In this document: piece after piece, positions 61,729 to 64,000 of the stretch
Layout of the letters: every line of letters begins with the position of its first letter
Numbering within the stretch: position 1 is the first letter of the stretch
DNA from: Mrakia gelida
Taxonomy: Eukaryota; Basidiomycota; Tremellomycetes; Cystofilobasidiales; Mrakiaceae
Reading direction: 5' to 3'
Length of the DNA: 64,000 nucleotides
Assembly (NCBI GenBank): GCA_024345305.1
Contig: BRON01000022.1
Location: 1-64,000 of the forward strand
The notes under the pieces: generated by a model
Databases searched by the model: none
The model's input: only the letters and a program-made list of their open reading frames with translations
What the model was told of the DNA's origin: nothing
Translations under genes and position numbers: made by a program

Positions 61729-64000
61729 TCATTTCCCCCTCTGCGGGTTTCCATCCATGTCTCCGCTGGTCTTCTGATCCATGCGCGAGGGTTCCTTCTG
61801 GATGTTGAGCGATTTCTTGAACCGTTCGAGCTTTTCGACTCCGAGAGCCTTGGTGAGGATATCTGCCTGCATGTCCTCGGTGGGACAGTAGGTGAGCTTG
61901 ATGAATCCTCTCTGTTGGGCCTCTCGTCCGTATTTGTACGCGACGTCGATGTGCTTGGTCTTCTCCGAGTGAGTACCGTTCTTGGTTGTTTCGATGGCTC
62001 CTTGGTTGTCTACGTTTACTGGGATCGATCCGGTGTCGTATCCGAGTTCAGCGAGGATCTTGGCGACCCATCTAAGGCTCCGGCATCCTGCGGAGAGAGC
62101 GATGTACTCTGCTTCAAGAGAAGAGAGACTGATTGCCTTTTGGCGTCGACTCGCCCAGATGACTGTGGATCCAAATACCTTGACGACGAAACCTGTTGTT
62201 GATCGTCTTGATTCCGTGTCTCCGGCGTAGTCGGAGTCGGTCCATAGTTCTGCGATTGGAGCGTCCGAGTGTCCTCCAAGTTGAAGCGACGTGTCTGCTG
62301 ATCCTTGTAGGTATCGCATGACCTTCTTGACTGCTCCCCAGTGAACCCTTCGTGGGTCCGAACTGAATCGGCTGAGAACTCCGACGGCGAAGGCGATGTC
62401 CGGTCGAGTGCAGACTTGGAGGTACATCAACGATCCCACCGCTTCGAGGTAGGGTACTCCGTCCAGCTTCTCTGATCCCGAATCCTCCGATTGGACCGAC
62501 AGTTGCCTAAAGTCGTCCATCGGAACCTTGTTTGGTTTAGCGTCGACCATGTTGAATCGTTCGAGGACCGTTTGAGCGTATCGTTTCTGGCTGAGGTCCA
62601 TTGTCCCCGCCTTGCGGTCCCTCGTAACGTCGATTCCGAGGATGGTTCCTGGGTTGAGGTCTCCTCTCTCGTCGATCTTGAATTCCTTCTGGATCTCCGT
62701 CATGACCCACTCCAAATCCTCCTTGTCTCCTGCGGCGACGAAGTCGTCAACGTACTGGACCAGCATGATCCGTCGTCCCTTCCTATGCCCTATGTAGATG
62801 CAAGGGTCCGCTTCGAGTGGATGGAGATTGAGTTGAGTTTGAAAGAACTTTGAGGAATGATTGTAGAACGCGAGTGGTGATTGCTTGAGTCCGTATAGGG
62901 CCTTGAGGAGATGCGCGACGAGTTTCTTCTTGTCGGCTCCCTTTTGTTCGTACCCTGTTGGCTGTTCCATGAAGACCGTTTCCACTAGGTCGGCTGTGAG
63001 GAACGCCGTCTTGAAGTCTCCTTGGACTAGATCGAGATCCTCCGATGCTGTGATGGCGAGGACGATCCTGAGTGAGTTGAGCTTTGATACCGGCGCGTAC
63101 GTCTCGACGTAGTCGACTCCTTCTTGCTGACTGAATCCCTTGGCGACCCATCTAGCTTTGAAGCGAGTAATCCTCCCGTCGGCTCCTTTCTTGAGCGCGT
63201 AGACCCAGCGACCTCTGACCGTTTTTGATCCTGAGGGTAGCTCTGTGAGTTCAAAGACTCCGTTCCCTTCCATCGACACCATCTCTTCGTCCATCGCTTC
63301 CCTCCAGAAGTATGCGTGCTCCGACGCCATGGCTTCTCCGTATGTACTTGGGACGGAGGGTGGTGGAAGATCCTCGAGTTTGGGTTGCGTCGCTTGAGCG
63401 TGTCCGGCGAAGTCCTCCGAAATGAAGTCGGTGATGTCGTAGTCTGTCTGGACAAATCTTGCCGAGTCTCCTGTTCCTGTGAGAGGTTTCTTGTGCCGTT
63501 GACCTCGTCCGTAGCTCCCACTCAAATCGACAGCCGGTTCATCGATGATGGGCTCGTAAGTGTAGGAGTGCTTGACGCGTGATGGGTTGGGTTTCCTTGC
63601 CTCGGTCTCCCTGACCGGGTCTTGTTGGTTGGACTTGAGTAGGTGCTGTTCCTCTCCTTTGTCCTCCTCTAGTTCCTTCTCTTCTTCTTCCTCCTCCTTG
63701 TGGTCCTCCTTGATTCCGGCTTGTCCCATTCCTGGTAGCTCCACCGTCTGGTGGACTCCACGTGTTTCGTCGAAGATAACGTCCCGAGAATGAAGGATCG
63801 ACCGCTTGGGGTCTCCATGGACTTGAAGTCGATAGGCCTTCTTCCCGTTGAGATCGCCGTATCCGAGGAAGATGCACTTGATGCTCTTGGGTTGATGCTT
63901 GATCTTTTGAAGGTTGAGCGCGTAAGCGAGAGCTCCGAACGTCCGCATTGCAGTGAGGTCGGGCTTCCTTTTGTAGTAGGCTTGGTAGGGGGTTTGAGAG
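61729..64000 (-). CDS. Gag-Pol polyprotein of copia family 2, copy B (partial, C-terminal half)
   Basis: The frame is open from the window edge to TGA at 61729. It covers the end of integrase, the acidic linker, RT with YVDDF and RNase H. Against copy A I count six substitutions in the 739 residues compared (for example ALAYALN for AIAYALN, KIDERGD for KIDDRGD, RYAQTV for RYVQTV). So it is a close but distinct copy, not an assembly duplicate of copy A. Confidence 0.95.
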   Translation of the reverse strand, partial: SQTPYQAYYKRKPDLTAMRTFGALAYALNLQKIKHQPKSIKCIFLGYGDLNGKKAYRLQVHGDPKRSILHSRDVIFDETRGVHQTVELPGMGQAGIKEDHKEEEEEEKELEEDKGEEQHLLKSNQQDPVRETEARKPNPSRVKHSYTYEPIIDEPAVDLSGSYGRGQRHKKPLTGTGDSARFVQTDYDITDFISEDFAGHAQATQPKLEDLPPPSVPSTYGEAMASEHAYFWREAMDEEMVSMEGNGVFELTELPSGSKTVRGRWVYALKKGADGRITRFKARWVAKGFSQQEGVDYVETYAPVSKLNSLRIVLAITASEDLDLVQGDFKTAFLTADLVETVFMEQPTGYEQKGADKKKLVAHLLKALYGLKQSPLAFYNHSSKFFQTQLNLHPLEADPCIYIGHRKGRRIMLVQYVDDFVAAGDKEDLEWVMTEIQKEFKIDERGDLNPGTILGIDVTRDRKAGTMDLSQKRYAQTVLERFNMVDAKPNKVPMDDFRQLSVQSEDSGSEKLDGVPYLEAVGSLMYLQVCTRPDIAFAVGVLSRFSSDPRRVHWGAVKKVMRYLQGSADTSLQLGGHSDAPIAELWTDSDYAGDTESRRSTTGFVVKVFGSTVIWASRRQKAISLSSLEAEYIALSAGCRSLRWVAKILAELGYDTGSIPVNVDNQGAIETTKNGTHSEKTKHIDVAYKYGREAQQRGFIKLTYCPTEDMQADILTKALGVEKLERFKKSLNIQKEPSRMDQKTSGDMDGNPQRGK

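Larger units (their letters stand above)
61472..64000 (-). mobile_element. Ty1/copia retrotransposon, family 2, copy B (cut by window edge)
   Basis: The 3' LTR (61472-61698), PPT and the C-terminal half of gag-pol are inside the window; the rest lies beyond 64000. The left flank is CTCAC (61467-61471); its partner cannot be seen. Inverted relative to copy A at 36-41 kb. Confidence 0.95.

Overview
This window looks like a chromosomal segment of a basidiomycete fungus, most likely a GC-rich red yeast of the Pucciniomycotina/Microbotryomycetes type. The evidence is intron-rich genes with short GT-AG introns (about 70-90 bp), a Zn2Cys6 transcription factor, an HSF-type gene, a Cdc4-like WD40 protein, telomere repeats of the CCCTAA/TTAGGG type, and many Ty1/copia retrotransposons. 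No bacterial features are present. The species cannot be named from the sequence alone.

Layout. 1-4.2 kb: a minus-strand intron-rich gene with a C2H2 finger, resembling the N-terminal half of basidiomycete RecQ-like helicases, running off the left edge. 4.6-14.3 kb: about twelve copies of a 5'-truncated unit (full period 509 bp) that ends in an open reading frame, a 3' UTR and a CCCTAA tail; a 4,886-bp copia element sits inside the first copy with a perfect TSD. 14.8-15.4 kb: frameshifted protein-kinase relic. 17.4-19.1 kb: a four-exon membrane-anchored glycosyltransferase-like gene. 20.0-21.1 kb: C-terminal WD40 part of a Cdc4-like gene. 22.7-24.0 kb: a four-exon Zn2Cys6 factor. 28.2-29.4 kb: a four-exon F-box-like gene. 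29.7-34.5 kb: solo LTRs, pol fragments and palindrome-bearing repeats. 35.1-41.5 kb: an HSF-type gene whose intron holds a second copia family (36,033-40,873). 42.5-51 kb: LTR relics, a sugar-transporter tail, and two hypothetical genes. 51.2-56.1 kb: a second, apparently identical copy of the first copia element. 57.6-61.5 kb: a truncated third copia family, solo LTRs, a repeated uncharacterised gene family and an inositol-phosphatase relic. 61.5-64.0 kb: a second copy of copia family 2, cut by the window edge.

Taken together this is accessory, probably subtelomere-derived chromatin dominated by retroelements. Few of the host genes are whole; several are truncated, frameshifted or interrupted. 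The two most unusual signals are (i) a putative 71-72 bp intron inside the LTR leader of two related copia families, with one LTR copy lacking exactly that segment, and (ii) the telomere-repeat-tailed array, whose junctions read like serial telomere capping and element addition.
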